Assembly (NCBI GenBank): GCA_963693085.1
Contig: OY856414.1
Span: 260,347,001-260,411,000, forward strand
Length of the DNA stretch: 64,000 nucleotides
From: Alisma plantago-aquatica
Lineage: Eukaryota > Streptophyta > Magnoliopsida > Alismatales > Alismataceae
Direction: 5' to 3'
The notes beneath the pieces are model-generated. The model was given only the letters and a program-made list of their open reading frames with translations. It was not told the DNA's origin and searched no databases. Each line of letters opens with the position of its first letter. The stretch's first letter is position 1. Below are positions 24,780 through 37,232 of the stretch, one piece after another. The translations under genes and the position numbers were made by a program.

Positions 24780-27700
24780 TGTAACATACTAAAATCTCCT
24801 ATGTACCTCTTTGTACTCTTTTCTATAAGTTTTGTCCTTCATTTTCATTCCATTTGTCCTTGGTTTTGATTTAAAAGAAATTAAGATGGTTATTGGATAA
24901 ATGTTTCCCATATATTCTTATTTCAAGGTTGCATGTACAAATACCTCAGTTAGAATTAGATAATGGGTCTAAAATGTAATTTCACATTAAGTAATAAAAA
25001 GAATAAAATAATTCATCCTAGAACTTTCTAGCATTTCCTAGAATATGAGAGATAAGAAGAAAATCAGAATTTTATATAAGGGAGAAGATAAATATAATAA
25101 TTAAAAGTAATATGAGAATTTATGGGTAGAGAAGATAATTAGAAAGATTTTTGCAACAAATATTATAATCTGAAACCATCATGATAATTTGATAATTATA
25201 TTCGTTTTCCTTGAGCAAAAAGTAACTTAAGGGCCAAGTATCATTTAAAATGGAACCTAAATATAAATATTAATATCATTATCAAAAGAAAATAGGAAAT
25301 ATGCCAATAAAGAGAAATAAAATACTTAATGATCTCAAATCAGGAAAATAACTCCAATTTCGTATTCTAAACATAAAAATAAGCCTCTGTGCAAATTTGC
25401 AACTAATTTGGATAATATATGAATAATGAGTAAAATAGGAGAGAAAGAAAGTGTGTAGAATGTTCTGTTTATTTAATAAATATAAAGATAATTTCAACTT
25501 GTGAAGATAATTGCAAAATCGTGTTCCAAACCTTTAAGGAGACTTATGGGTGAAGTTACACTAAATTTAGATAATGTTATCACCTCTTTTGAAGGAGGAA
25601 AGAGAAAACGATATATTAATTATTTCACCTATCAAACTTTCTCAAAATGCAAAACTAACTCTATATTTCGATTCTACGCGTCGAAATAAGTCAGGATATA
25701 AGATTTGATAATTTTTGGACGACGTTTGAGCCTCCAAATGAAGAGAGAGAAAAACATTTAAAAATTTAATAGGTTTAATCGACTTTTGCTGAGGGTTGTT
25801 TTCCTAATCTAATGCGAGATCGGACGGCTCAGAGTCATTGATGGACTCGGGTCCATCGATTGGACGATCCACGATCGTCTTCCACCTCTAGCCGGACAAG
25901 GAAACAGGTCCTTGTTTTCATTTTTTTTTAAAATCGACATATCTCGAGTTTTACTTGATCATTTTCGCTCAAATAAGTTTCGTTGGACTCCTTGAGAGTT
26001 TCCGTACCGAATTATCCCAAATAGTTTGGGATTAGACGCGTTTTCGAGAAATGCCTAACTCGGCTGCCGACCTTCTCTCCTTGCTCCTACCTACATCCTA
26101 GTTTAGGATTCCTTGCCTATAAATAATGCAACCCCAGCGACCGCCATCACCTTAGCAACTCGTTCGTGTTCTTAATTTGGAGTTTCGTGGACGAATCGAC
26201 TCCCAACAGGTCGCCGAAGACCCCTGGCTTGCGGCGCCTCTCGTGCTCATCTCTGTCGACCTCGTTTCGAATTGAAGGTACCATTAGATTCGTCGTTCTT
26301 TTACCTTTCTTTCGAGTATTTGAACGTGCGATTTGGTCGTGTATCGCAGATTTGCCCAAAGTGGGCCGAGCAAGCTGCTCGCCGCTCGTGGAGGTCGAGT
26401 GAGGGAGGAAGAAGACTCCCTGTCGTTTTACCGTTTTTCCCCCGCCTATCTTTTCCTTCCTTTTCCTTCGCTCGGGGCAACTCCATCTTTTCTTCCCTGT
26501 TTTGGTCCAACCGCGCGGCTGGTAGCGAGCGGCTGTGAGGCGCAGGTCACCACTGCCGAGCGCCCGCTACCGCTCGGCCATCCGGCCTTGCCTACGTGGC
26601 AAGCTGTGATAGGTCGAGACAAATTATTTTCTATAAATTAATCTGTTGGTCAAAAATTAAAAATAAATAGTGTTTTGAAATCAGGAAAACGGGATCTATT
26701 TAATAAAAATGTTTTTGAGATCTGGTTTTGAGGTTTGCGAAAATGTGTTTTTAAAGTCGATTTAATTATCTTAAAATCACTAAAATTAACCCTAAGAATC
26801 CATATTTCCAAAATATACAATATTATATGTTATTTTGATCAGGAAAACCTAACTAAGATGGTTATGAGGTTTTTGAAGTCTGAATCGATGGTTTGCGCAA
26901 AAAGTTAGTGAATTAGGGTTTTCAATCTTTTAAATGAATGCATGTAATTCTAATTTATGAATATAATGATGTATTAGGGAAATTGGGTTTATAATTCGTG
27001 TGAAGAGTTGAAAAGGGAATTATAGAACACCTGAGGCTAAGGTATGTGTTTTGTTTGTGCATCTACCTATCAGTTGAGAAATCATTAGTCCATTACCTAT
27101 ATTTCTTTATGACGTTTAACTTGATCTAAACCCTTGAATCTTGAAACCTAAATTGCTTATTTGCCTCAAAAGTAGATATTGTATTCTCTTGTTTGGGTAT
27201 TCATACCCCACTGTCATGTTATATATTCTTTTGCTTATCCTTGCCATAAATCTTTTGTTAGCATGAAAATAAATGTTCTATTTAATGTTTAAGTAGTGGT
27301 ACTTATGTACAACCACCCATAGAGGGCATGTATAAAATTGCCCTAGGGGAATGTTTATTATTCTCCCCATTAAAAATTGTAGGTAATTGGAAATGTTTTT
27401 ATTCTTCCCTCACCTAAGGTTAGAGGTCCGGTAGGTGCCTCAACCCTACTTAGTTAGGTAGACATATTAATTGACATGCTAAAACCTTTATTTATTTTGT
27501 TAATGGCAAGTTTCCTTATAAAAACCTCATACTCTTTGATATCTTCTTTCTACACCAAATATCTAGCCTAATTTACTTGCTATAATTTTCTTGACGTTGT
27601 TAGAATAATCTTGTAACACATACTTTCTTTGTTTTTCCCTCTTGCTGGGTGTCTTCCCAACCACCCAGGTGTTGGTGCTGAGCAAGGTGAAGGAAGGGCT

Positions 27701-28008
27701 TGAAGAAAGGTTCCCTCTGCTGTTGATTGTTAGCTTGTCAAGAAGGATGGCTAGGTTGCTATAGCTAGATCCTCTTATCTATCTTATCTTTTCTTTTAGA
27801 AAGCAATTATGTAATAAACAATGAAGCCATTAGAAGGCTTATTATTTCTTTCTTTCCGCTGCTATTGACATTTTATTATGTATCTGGAATCATGCTTATT
27901 TACTTGGAATATTATGCAATCATCCTCAAAGTCTAAAATTTTGTTAAAAATTGTGGATGTTTGTATTTCCTTTAAATTTTAGTAAAGGGGTGATCTCGCC
28001 TCTTTACA
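24780..28008 (+). mobile_element. LTR3, the right-hand LTR
   Basis: It is 3229 bases, TGTAACATAC to CTCTTTACA, followed directly by CAAAG (28009-28013), the partner of the duplication before LTR1. The TATA box is at 26118-26125, the hairpin chain near 27293-27416. It has its own private changes, such as TTCATTTTTTTTT near 25917. Confidence 0.9.
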
Positions 28009-28063
28009 CAAAGCATGAAGACTTTGAGTGTGTCTAGGCTACTTAGGTCATGGTCAGGCCTCT

Positions 28064-28158
28064 TTGACCCCTTCCTCATTTATGTTGGGCCAAAACTTAG
28101 CATTTTTGGGCACATCGAGCATGATGTTAGCCAAAGCATCCATTAGTGGTTCTTGCAG
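28064..28158 (-). CDS. Possible terminal exon of an unknown gene
   Basis: On the minus strand this reads as a clean, protein-like stretch of 31 residues plus stop, containing LMDALANIML and KNAKFWPNINEEG. It ends at a TGA (28064-28066). A TAGCAG splice-acceptor-like sequence lies just upstream in minus-strand sense at about 28164. The compound element would sit about 50 bases beyond the stop, that is, in a 3' untranslated region. I do not recognise the protein and see no upstream exon, so it may be a gene fragment or chance. Confidence 0.25.
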
Positions 28159-28165
28159 CTGCTAC

Positions 28166-31100
28166 TAATGTAGCTAGAATCAGCCAATCAAAAAAATATT
28201 GAAATCTCATTATATATTTAATGAAATGTGACAAAAACTTATATATAATCAACTAATGCAAGCCCTAAAACTATGTAGTGGAATAAAAGATGAAACTTGG
28301 GACATGAAAGGGGAGAATGTGAATAACATTTAATGACTAGTTAAACCAAGTAAAGATACTTTGATGTATATAGTATTTAATGTAGTATTTTCTATTCTCT
28401 ACTACTTTCTTTGGTAAAATCAATAGCAAGACATATTTTTATTTATATCTCTTAATTTTCCTCTCTTTCTTTCTCTAATAGGATCCATACATGTGTGAAG
28501 AACATACTAAAAGTATATCAATGAGAGTTTTGGTCTTTCCAATCAGTTCTTGACTGATTATAAGAATACATTCATTATCAATATATATAATTAGAGTACA
28601 AATCAATATAAAGTCACAAATTTAGCCAAACTTTATAAAATCCAAGAAAAAATGTGAAGAACATAAACATTTCATGGTTATTGTTTTATTTTGCTTGATA
28701 TATGAGTCCATCTTTGGATTTCTAAATGCTTAATCAAATGAATAAGATAAATTATGATAGATTCTAGTTAGTTGAATACTAAAATCACTTTCATGCAAAT
28801 TGCATGAGGTTTTGAGATAGCATATTTTAGAGGCATTTGGATGTCTCAGTTTGCCTACTTCTGCAACAATAGAAAAAACAATGCCAAGATATGTGATGGG
28901 ATTGGTTTATTTTCTTATACTTATAATATCAAGACTTTAACCATACATATATATTAATAATTTTTTGTTATAGCTATTTCATTTATACAAAAATACATGT
29001 CAAAACAATGTTATCACAGTTGTAGGTTAGTACATAGAAAATGAAATAGGTTTTTAAGTATAAATTCAAGATACAAAATGTGCACTACATGAATGATCAG
29101 TGAAATCAAAGAATAAGTATAGTTAAGGTGAACTAAGCATCACAGAATCCAACACAGAAGTATGTGCCTTGAAGGGTGAAACGTGCATATCAACTAATAA
29201 AGTCCATGATGAGGTAGACATAGTGTACCAATGGTGTATGAGGGACTTAGACCAGTGAGGATGGTATCCTTAATATATTTTGGTACTTGTCATTAACTAA
29301 AGATCATGGTGATATCCAATCCTTTACATTTAGTTTAGATACTACTCAGTGAGTCAACCCTTATGGAATCATTGTTCTGTATAATTAATATATAGAAATT
29401 TGTCTCATTATCTAAGTATCCAAATTTAGAGGATTCCAGTTTATGTATCCTACTAATACATCCATTGAGTCCGGATATGGTGAGAAAAGTTATATATTGT
29501 GATCTATTCAGCAAACCAAGAGTCATGGGTCTACAAGGTCTTGTAGAAGTTAGATCGTATCTGGTTGTGATACTTTCACATGATGTGGTACACTTCATCT
29601 AGTTCTAGTGTATAATAAAATAATCAAGAGAATAATTAGTCTCGTCTAGTTATGTAGTATTTTCCTTTATTATTAATATAGATTCCATTTTTTTATGATT
29701 TGTATCATTTCCTTTCCATTTGTTATCCCATGTATATAGTTCAATTAATCAGTGATATCTAGATTCTCATGGAAAATCGGTAAATTTTCCAACACTGGGT
29801 TACTAGATCACTCTATACTAAGAAAATCCTATAGATCCAATCCAACGAAGATTCTGAAACAATCTATAAGCATAAACAGTCAAAAGTGATGTTTGAGAGG
29901 AGTATTCAAATAGATAGTAGTCAGTTTGTTATTCTTCTTTTAGTCCTATGGATGCGAGAGTGAGGATGAATGCACTTTTATATAAGATTGTAGATTGTAT
30001 ATATATTAAATGTTAGAAATAAATGTAATTCTTTTTGTGTTGTTAAATTCAAGCTCAATTGTGAGCGACTTACTTTAAACTCATAAATAGATGTTATGTA
30101 GTAATGATAGTAATTTCATATACTTAATAGAAATATTTAAGGAAGATTTTTTATTAGTGATTGAAATAGAAATGTTAGTTTAATCTCACCTTGGAGAATA
30201 TAAATTCTAGGTAGAATTTTTTCTTTCGTCACATAATGTAGGTGAACCTTATTCAAAGGTGCTTCCTAGAGTTTATGAGATACTTTTTTACTTCTTCACG
30301 CCATTGTGGTGCATGCTACATTCATTATGTTTCTTAATTTCACTTAATATAAACATGAACAGGATTCTTTAATTGTGCATGGCTAAATCACACAAAATAA
30401 AGTTGTACATGTCACTAGAGATGGACTTTATCATAAAATATGAGAAATTGAATGCGTAGGTTGATTTTTGTATTGTTTTTTAGGTTGTTTTAGTGTCCTT
30501 CACATGTCTTGATGATTCTCTTGTATATGTAATTATGTAATGGGAATAATGTGTTAACTATAGAGATGTTCACAAACGTAAGATCTATCTCTTTCATGGT
30601 TATTTCTTACTATGTATGACTATTGGTTTTTGTTTCTTGGGATTTGAATTTTGATCCACATTTATTGTGTGCTTTTGAATTCACTCTAATTTATGTCAAA
30701 CTAAATTAGTTTCTTTGTCATCTTATTGATGGACATATGACACGTCTATATCATGTTTCTAGGGTTCAAGTTTTTGACTCTTATCAAGAATGTTAATTTT
30801 ACAAATAATAGGTTTCTTGAAGTCACTACATTGATTATATTAAATCTAAAGAGAGACTGACATACAAGAACATAAGTTTTTTTCCTATTTTTCTATAGAT
30901 GGATTAAATTACGAACTCAATGTAATCTTCCATATATGTTATTTACTATTTTATCTTGACAATTCGTATTATGAGATACAGGTCACATGGGAATCTAATA
31001 TGAGCTAGGTACTATTTTGTGTTCATATTCATCTTAAAATAACTCATGTACATGAAAAAAATAGTAATAAGATTAAGGAGGGATGTTGAATGTATCATCT

Positions 31101-31850
31101 CATGATTCATTCAATGTCAATATGCATCAGGAAATGCCATAAAGATTTGGATTACAAGCCGAAGGAATGTGTTCATCAAACCTAACAACACTATAAGAAA
31201 GTAAAGGTATGTGACCCATTATTTAATTAGATACCCACTTTATAAAATAGTGATGATCTTAGTATTGAAAAACTAGATCTGAGAATCTAAGGGATATATT
31301 ACTGGTGTGGATATTATCACAATACAAATTCATTAGGAATGAAATTCTTAGAGTTTACCAAAACACTCATGCAATAATTACCACCCCACAATAGGATGGG
31401 TCTTACTGTAGTATAGTTAAGGATGGAAACCAAAGGACCATACTTTTAATAGTTGATTGATAGTTCTAATTGAATTAGGAAAAGTACTTATCACAAAAGA
31501 TAGATTTTGGTTGAATACAACTAACGTGTAAGAATAAAATACTGAAATAAAATCTAATATTATCAGATAGATGAATACACTAGGATGAGTAGGTTTCACC
31601 ACCACTACATTTATTCTCTCACTGCATCACAAAAACACATAAACAATATCATCAAGGTTAGATAAATCCCCGTTCACCATTAGGATTAAGCCTAGATAAA
31701 TATCTCTCTAAGCTCGTTGTCGTGTTACCTAAGATCGTGTATCTATCTCCTCAGAAAATATCTTTCTGATGTCTCATCAAGAGTCTAACAAAAGCCAAAT
31801 GATATCCTAGATAGTGGGTTCAAAGTTCTCTATACCGGAGACCATGATAA
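28166..31850. other. Unassigned AT-rich sequence
   Basis: No gene is supported. CCAACA at 29789-29794 followed by CTGGGTTACTAGATC resembles the end of a copia LTR plus a badly decayed primer site, so about 29150-29794 may be an old copia LTR. A short ORF inside it (minus, 29335-29598) is probably incidental. The rest shows no recognisable motif. Confidence 0.4.
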
Positions 31851-32700
31851 ATAGAATGATTGATTTAACATGAAAAGGGTTCATACATGTATGGATGCAA
31901 TAAAAGAAAAAAAATAAGTAGTTGGGCTACTCCCCACGTCCTACCCTAAGAAACTATTCGCAACTCATAGCGAGATAAAAATAAATAACAAGAAAAAAGA
32001 AAGAGACAACCCATCATCTCAGTGGGTAGAAGAGAGATAGCAATAGAGTCGCCAAGGGCTGTCATCGGGTGGCCCTTCTTCTTTGTCGTCCTTCTTATTT
32101 GGATCTGGTAGCTGATAACGAAGAGCATGAGAACTGATGGATGGAGGCGTCGTCAACCTTCCTCTATCGAGTAAGGAAGTCGCTCCTTGGTAGAGTGGTG
32201 GAGTGGCAGCCTGTCGGCCTGGAAAGAGAAATGTCTTTTTACTGATGCCATGGGGTCATATTTATACTTTCTCTCAAAGGAGTCCAAAAGTCACGCAATA
32301 CATGGGTGAGACTCAGCTGCTAGACAAGCATGTGTCGGTCGAAAGATGCTTGTTGGTCGATGGATATCTTTTTGTCTTCTTTGTCCGTCGATGACTTTTG
32401 GGTTGTCGAGCACCGGTGTTGACAATATTATATAAGCACATACGTCGATAGATACCATGTTGTCGATGTGGAAGTTGATAGTAATTGGTGTCACATGGTA
32501 GTTGTCAGGTTGTACGGTCGATAGCATGTATTGTCGACGACGTGGTCGATTGTGCGATAAATAGCAATTACCAATTGCCATGAGTGATGCCTTTAGAAAT
32601 ATGGTCGACAACTTTTGATTGCCAAGTGTCTTGATAGTCTTCAGAAATCTGGTCGACAATTATAATTATTAAAGATTGTTGATTGCCTTGTTTGCATGGG
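31850..32700 (-). mobile_element. LTR-like block with GTCGA motifs
   Basis: A minus-strand TATAAATA (32259-32266) lies downstream of a block (about 32330-32660) with many GTCGA, GGTCGAC and TGTCGACGACGTGG motifs, the same arrangement seen in clear LTRs elsewhere here. I found neither termini nor a target duplication, and no primer site. The ORFs over this block are artefacts of the repeated motif. Confidence 0.3.
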
Positions 32701-32873
32701 TTGACACCTATTACTTTTCCAAGAGATTAATTTAATTTGATCATGATTTTGACCACTCCAATGCTATTGCCTCTTCTCGTTGCCTTATATATTAGTTATT
32801 AACATGTTTAAATTGGCATAGCGTTAATTGCATAGCTCTTATTGGTAACGCATGAGCGGTACTTTGTTTCTGA

Positions 32874-33867
32874 GGCTCTGATTGGTTTGTCATAACTAGT
32901 CCGGAAAACTTATGAACTGGAGTTCCTAGAGCAGTTTTACATTATTGGTTTAAAGTAAGTGTTGGAACTTGAGTTCCATAACTTCCGGTGAGTTACTGAC
33001 TTACATACAAAACTCAATTCTGGAGTTCCCTCTTAAAAAGAGTAGAAAATGAGTTCTGGGACAACTGACAACAATTCTTATACTATTATATATTCTTCAT
33101 TTGTCATAAATGGCACATGTAAAATATTTATGACTAGAAATATTAGTGATGTAGTCCATTGCTAAAACCATAACATAATATGAAAATATAGCATACACTA
33201 TAATCGCACTATATAAAATATTTTACACTATAACTACCATTATCAGGTGATTTACAAAATAAAAAATACAAACATCACAAAAAAATACACATTGCACTAT
33301 GTGAAAATAATGTGATTTACCTATCATGTTTTTATTATTTAAATTTAAATAACATGATGTAAAAATGATAATTAACTATTACCATGTACAAAAAATTCCC
33401 CACAAAAATGTCAAAACTAATATTATACAATGTTTTAAACAATGATAAACCCACACTTATATTTACAAGCACATGAAATGCGAATATTATTACAATACTT
33501 TGTACACACAAAGTGAAATGAATATATTGTAATGTGATTTTAATCATAATATTTTTATTAAGATTCTAATTGTACCATAATAAAATATTTTTTAAAGAAG
33601 TGATATATGCACCATAACCACTTCTTTATGTTATTATATTTTAAAAATATTACGTTTTTTCATGGATATGATTTTTTATATCTTTACCATCCTTTTTTAT
33701 TTATATCAAACAGTAAAAATTAACAATATTTTTAATGATTTCAATATTTACACGTACAACAAGCCAATCACATAGAAGTGAATGGAACTAAAATTCTAGA
33801 AACTGAACTAGAGTTCCCAGAAAATGAGTTCCACGAACTTATGACTTACATCAAACTAATAGGAGCC
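32874..33867. mobile_element. Candidate non-autonomous DNA transposon, about 1 kb
   Basis: The left end reads GGCTCTGATTGGTTTG and the right end, inverted, GGCTCCTATTAGTTTG. Both ends carry inverted GAGTTCC-type motifs, and the middle is very AT-rich with no coding capacity. With these ends the flanks are TGA on both sides, a 3-bp duplication as in PIF/Harbinger elements. An alternative is an 8-bp direct repeat CTGATTGG at 32878-32885 and 33867-33874, which would suggest hAT-type ends at 32886-33866. Confidence 0.45.
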
Positions 33868-33899
33868 TGATTGGAAAGCAAAAAAGAAAATATAACAAT

Positions 33900-35294
33900 C
33901 GTTTGCATGATAATAGCAAAACACGTGAATCATTTAATTAGTTTCCTTGGCACCCGGTCAAATAAATAACTTGATGCAAATAAATGAATTCCTTTTCTTA
34001 ATAAATTAAAGGAATGAATGTGATTGGTTATGAATAAATCATTGACATTGGAGCACTCTCTGCACAAAATAAAAATAGATTCATTAAGAAAATCATTACT
34101 CACGACAAAAGTGGTACAAATTCGGATTTAATTAAAAAATCTCATAAATTATCTAAAAAGATGGGAAAACCAGAATATTAACAATTATGGGAGTGCAAGG
34201 CCGTATGAACTAATTTATTGGATGAAATACTACATTGGGATGCAAAATTGGTCTAAAAAATGTAGTAAAAATGGGATGAATATTTGTTCATCAAAATACC
34301 ATGAACTTAAACGTTGCTCGTCCTCAAATAATAGAAATTTTGAACATTCACTAAATGAATACTTTCAACTTATATGATTGTCTCATCCTTGGATTATGTA
34401 ATTTTTCTTACCACCAATTATGGTCAAAGTACCCCAAATTCCTGAGATCACGTAACACATCTTTTCGCATCTTCTTTCCCAATTTTGTTTTCAACAACAC
34501 TTCATCGCCACCATCTCCAACATCAAGCATGTATCTTTTCTTGGTGGTACACCCCTATTTAATTTACGATAGGTATGGAAGAAGTGGCAGATGGGGGGAA
34601 GCGGATGTGCCACCCCGAACTTAGATTTTGGCAAATTTTTTGGCTTTTTATTTTCTTTTTGATGGAATGGAAGGTAAGAAGATGGAGGAAGAAGTGTAGA
34701 AGAGAGTTCGGATCAAAATACAACTTGATTTAAAATTTAGTGCATCGGGTTGTTCACCGTATCACACTATACTTAAATAATGACAAGATGGGAGATTAAA
34801 TGGAAATTTCATGAAATTGTTCCACTAGTCAGTAGGAAGCATGATGTATTTGATCCCTCTCATTTTCTCTCTACTTGTCATCTTTTCCAAGGAAACATAA
34901 TATTCAGAGTCTTAGGACACATAGGATAATTTCTAGCCATTGATTAATTTTAAAAATTGATACTTTTGAGGATTTGCTTCGAATAAATGGAGTTAAATGA
35001 TGTGAACATGTATGCAAAAAAAAATCTAAACTAGCTATGTAATGGCTTTAATTATTCTAAGAAAATTGGAAATTTTGAAAAAAATTATCTAAATGCAATG
35101 CATGTATGCAATGATATGGTCCTAAAATTAAAGTGCAAAAATTTAAGATAAAAGGGTGTGGGTGGAGTGGAATCGTACCACCCACCCTCCACCCGAACAT
35201 AAATATTTGCTCATTCCTGAGCAAACATTAAATTCAAAATGAAGTGGAAGAAATCTACAAGGCTCAACCAGATGGTCATGGAAGCTCAAAGAAG
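33900..35294 (-). mobile_element. 3' part of a small Athila/Tat-like element
   Basis: In minus-strand sense the ORF broken at 48154 continues here for seven more codons, ending at TGA 35276-35278. An 8-bp hairpin with arms TTTGCTCA/TGAGCAAA follows at 35206-35225, and a second GACGAGCAACGTTT-type motif lies near 34310. Such motifs are common in the 3' untranslated part of plant Ty3 elements. Beyond that the left boundary and the 3' LTR are not recognisable. Confidence 0.45.
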
Positions 35295-37232
35295 TTCCAT
35301 GTTACAACCCCAATTTTTGGGTTTATATTGATTCAAATGCAATTTTTCCAATAAGATGTACATGTATGAAAATTGTATGATATATGTTCAACGAATAGGT
35401 TCTTTTGCAATATTTCCTTTGAATGTGTGATTTCATGGATCATAATAAGTTAATGAGTCCAATGTGATAAAAAGGGAAGAAAAGACAAAAGAAATCCCAT
35501 AATATTAATAAGGTAAAAGAAAAACAGATAATGGTGAGAATTATGTGGGATTCTCTGGAAATTGGTATAGTTGACATTTATTGATTTGGTTTCGAATCCA
35601 CATGATTTTGAATGGTAAAAGGAATCCAAATATAGGAAATAGAAGAGAAAGAGAGAGAGAGAAAATATGAATAAAATATGCTTTATTAAGTGATAACTTG
35701 ATTATGAAGAAAAGTATCTTTTATTTTTTAGTTTTGGTTTCAAACTTGGTACACAAGTATTTTAAGTCATTATAGACTTTCCCCTAAAATTTGGGGTTAT
35801 TTACATAAAGGGAGAAAGAGATATGAATTTATTGAGTTTCCCTAAAATGTATAGATTAACTTATTATTATGTGATTTGTCACATTTAAATTCAAAATCCA
35901 GAACTTAGGCTTGGCCCATGCGCGCGTCATGTAAAATGATGACTATTGGATGGTGATCTGACAATCTTGAGATCTTCTTCTACCCCAAATAGGAAACAGA
36001 TATAGAGTCACAAGGAATTTTCCCAATCGATTTCCTCACTTGCTCAATTCGTGGGAGAATCTAGAAACTAGTTTGTTGAACTCATGAGTCCCATGCAAAC
36101 TTTCCTAACATTGGTTTTGCCACCTATTATGGGATATTCTGAGTTTTCCCAAATCACTAACTCCTCGTCGGCCAACCCCATGACCCAGATCTATAAAAGG
36201 GGGCCAAAGACCCCTCTGTGAGATCATAAAGTTGTTCGCAAGAATCTTCCTGATCTTAAACTTTCTCCTCCACCTTTAATTTCTCTACTAACCTCATCCC
36301 TCCTAGCTGTCCATAACCTACTTCCTCATCAGAAATATTATTTACCATCCAGTCGACTCCGACCACCACTAAAGGAGTTGAAGGTGTCGTTGAATTCGTC
36401 GGGGGAGGGCAAAGGTGAGGGATATCTTACTCACTGAGGAGAAGCCCTAGATTGCATAGTCAACAACTGGGTTGAGTGCCTATTCATGTGAGAAGGAGTG
36501 AGTCGAGATAGAAGAAGGCTCACGGTGAAAATACCTTCATACCCCGACTCTCCTTTTCTACTAATAAGAGAACTTCTGTCCTTTTTTATTTAGTTTTTGC
36601 ATACCCAAGGGTGCATCCACACGGGTGAGTCAAGTCGAGTTGGCGCAAACCCATTGACTCAACCCGGCTCTGTAGCTAACATAGATGATGTGGCCTCACC
36701 TAATTGGCTGAGATCTATTAATCTTCAAATAATCATAAGTAATTATTGGTAACTCAGATCAAGATAAACTATATATGAACATTGATCAAAAAAATGCAAA
36801 GAATCCATTAAAAATAGAATTGAAGCTTGATTTTGTTTCCAATTCGAAAAGTGTATAAAGTTGTCATCTTTAATGGTTTTATTAATGAAAAACCCTAAGT
36901 TTTGATGATAATTAGATCTAATGATGTCCTTGAATATTTTGAGTTAAATATTAACTCATCATTAATAAAAGGAAGAATTAGATCTAAAAGCATGATCTTT
37001 GTGCATAATTAGCTGAATTTAGGGTTCCATGTATATGAAAATGCATTAATGGGCCTAGAAACCCTAATTTTGGTAAATATGAATTTTAATGGTTTTAATT
37101 ATGAAAATCCATTAGTAAGATAGAGTTATGATGTTTTTTATTTTAATTGAGAATAAAGACCCTTAATGTGGATAATGTGTGTAATTAGGGTTTTGTAAGT
37201 AGAAAAGATGTTTTAGGGTTTGTTGACCTAAA

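Larger units (their letters stand above)
8673..28008 (+). mobile_element. Compound Tekay/Del-like chromovirus: three LTRs, two internal regions
   Basis: The order is LTR1 (8673-11900), internal 1 (11901-16731), LTR2 (16732-19949), internal 2 (19950-24779), LTR3 (24780-28008). The two internal regions are near-identical and collinear. The only target duplication is CAAAG at the outermost ends, so this is one insertion unit rather than two side-by-side insertions. Either unequal exchange between LTRs duplicated an LTR-internal unit, or a concatemeric cDNA integrated. Tekay/Del assignment rests on LTRs above 3 kb, an initiator-Met primer site, a single gag-pol frame and a C-terminal chromodomain-like segment. 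Both polyproteins are dead. Confidence 0.9.

Noticed and set aside
32291..32659. 122-codon minus ORF
   Set aside because: It coincides with the GTCGA motif block of an LTR-like region and shows no protein family features.
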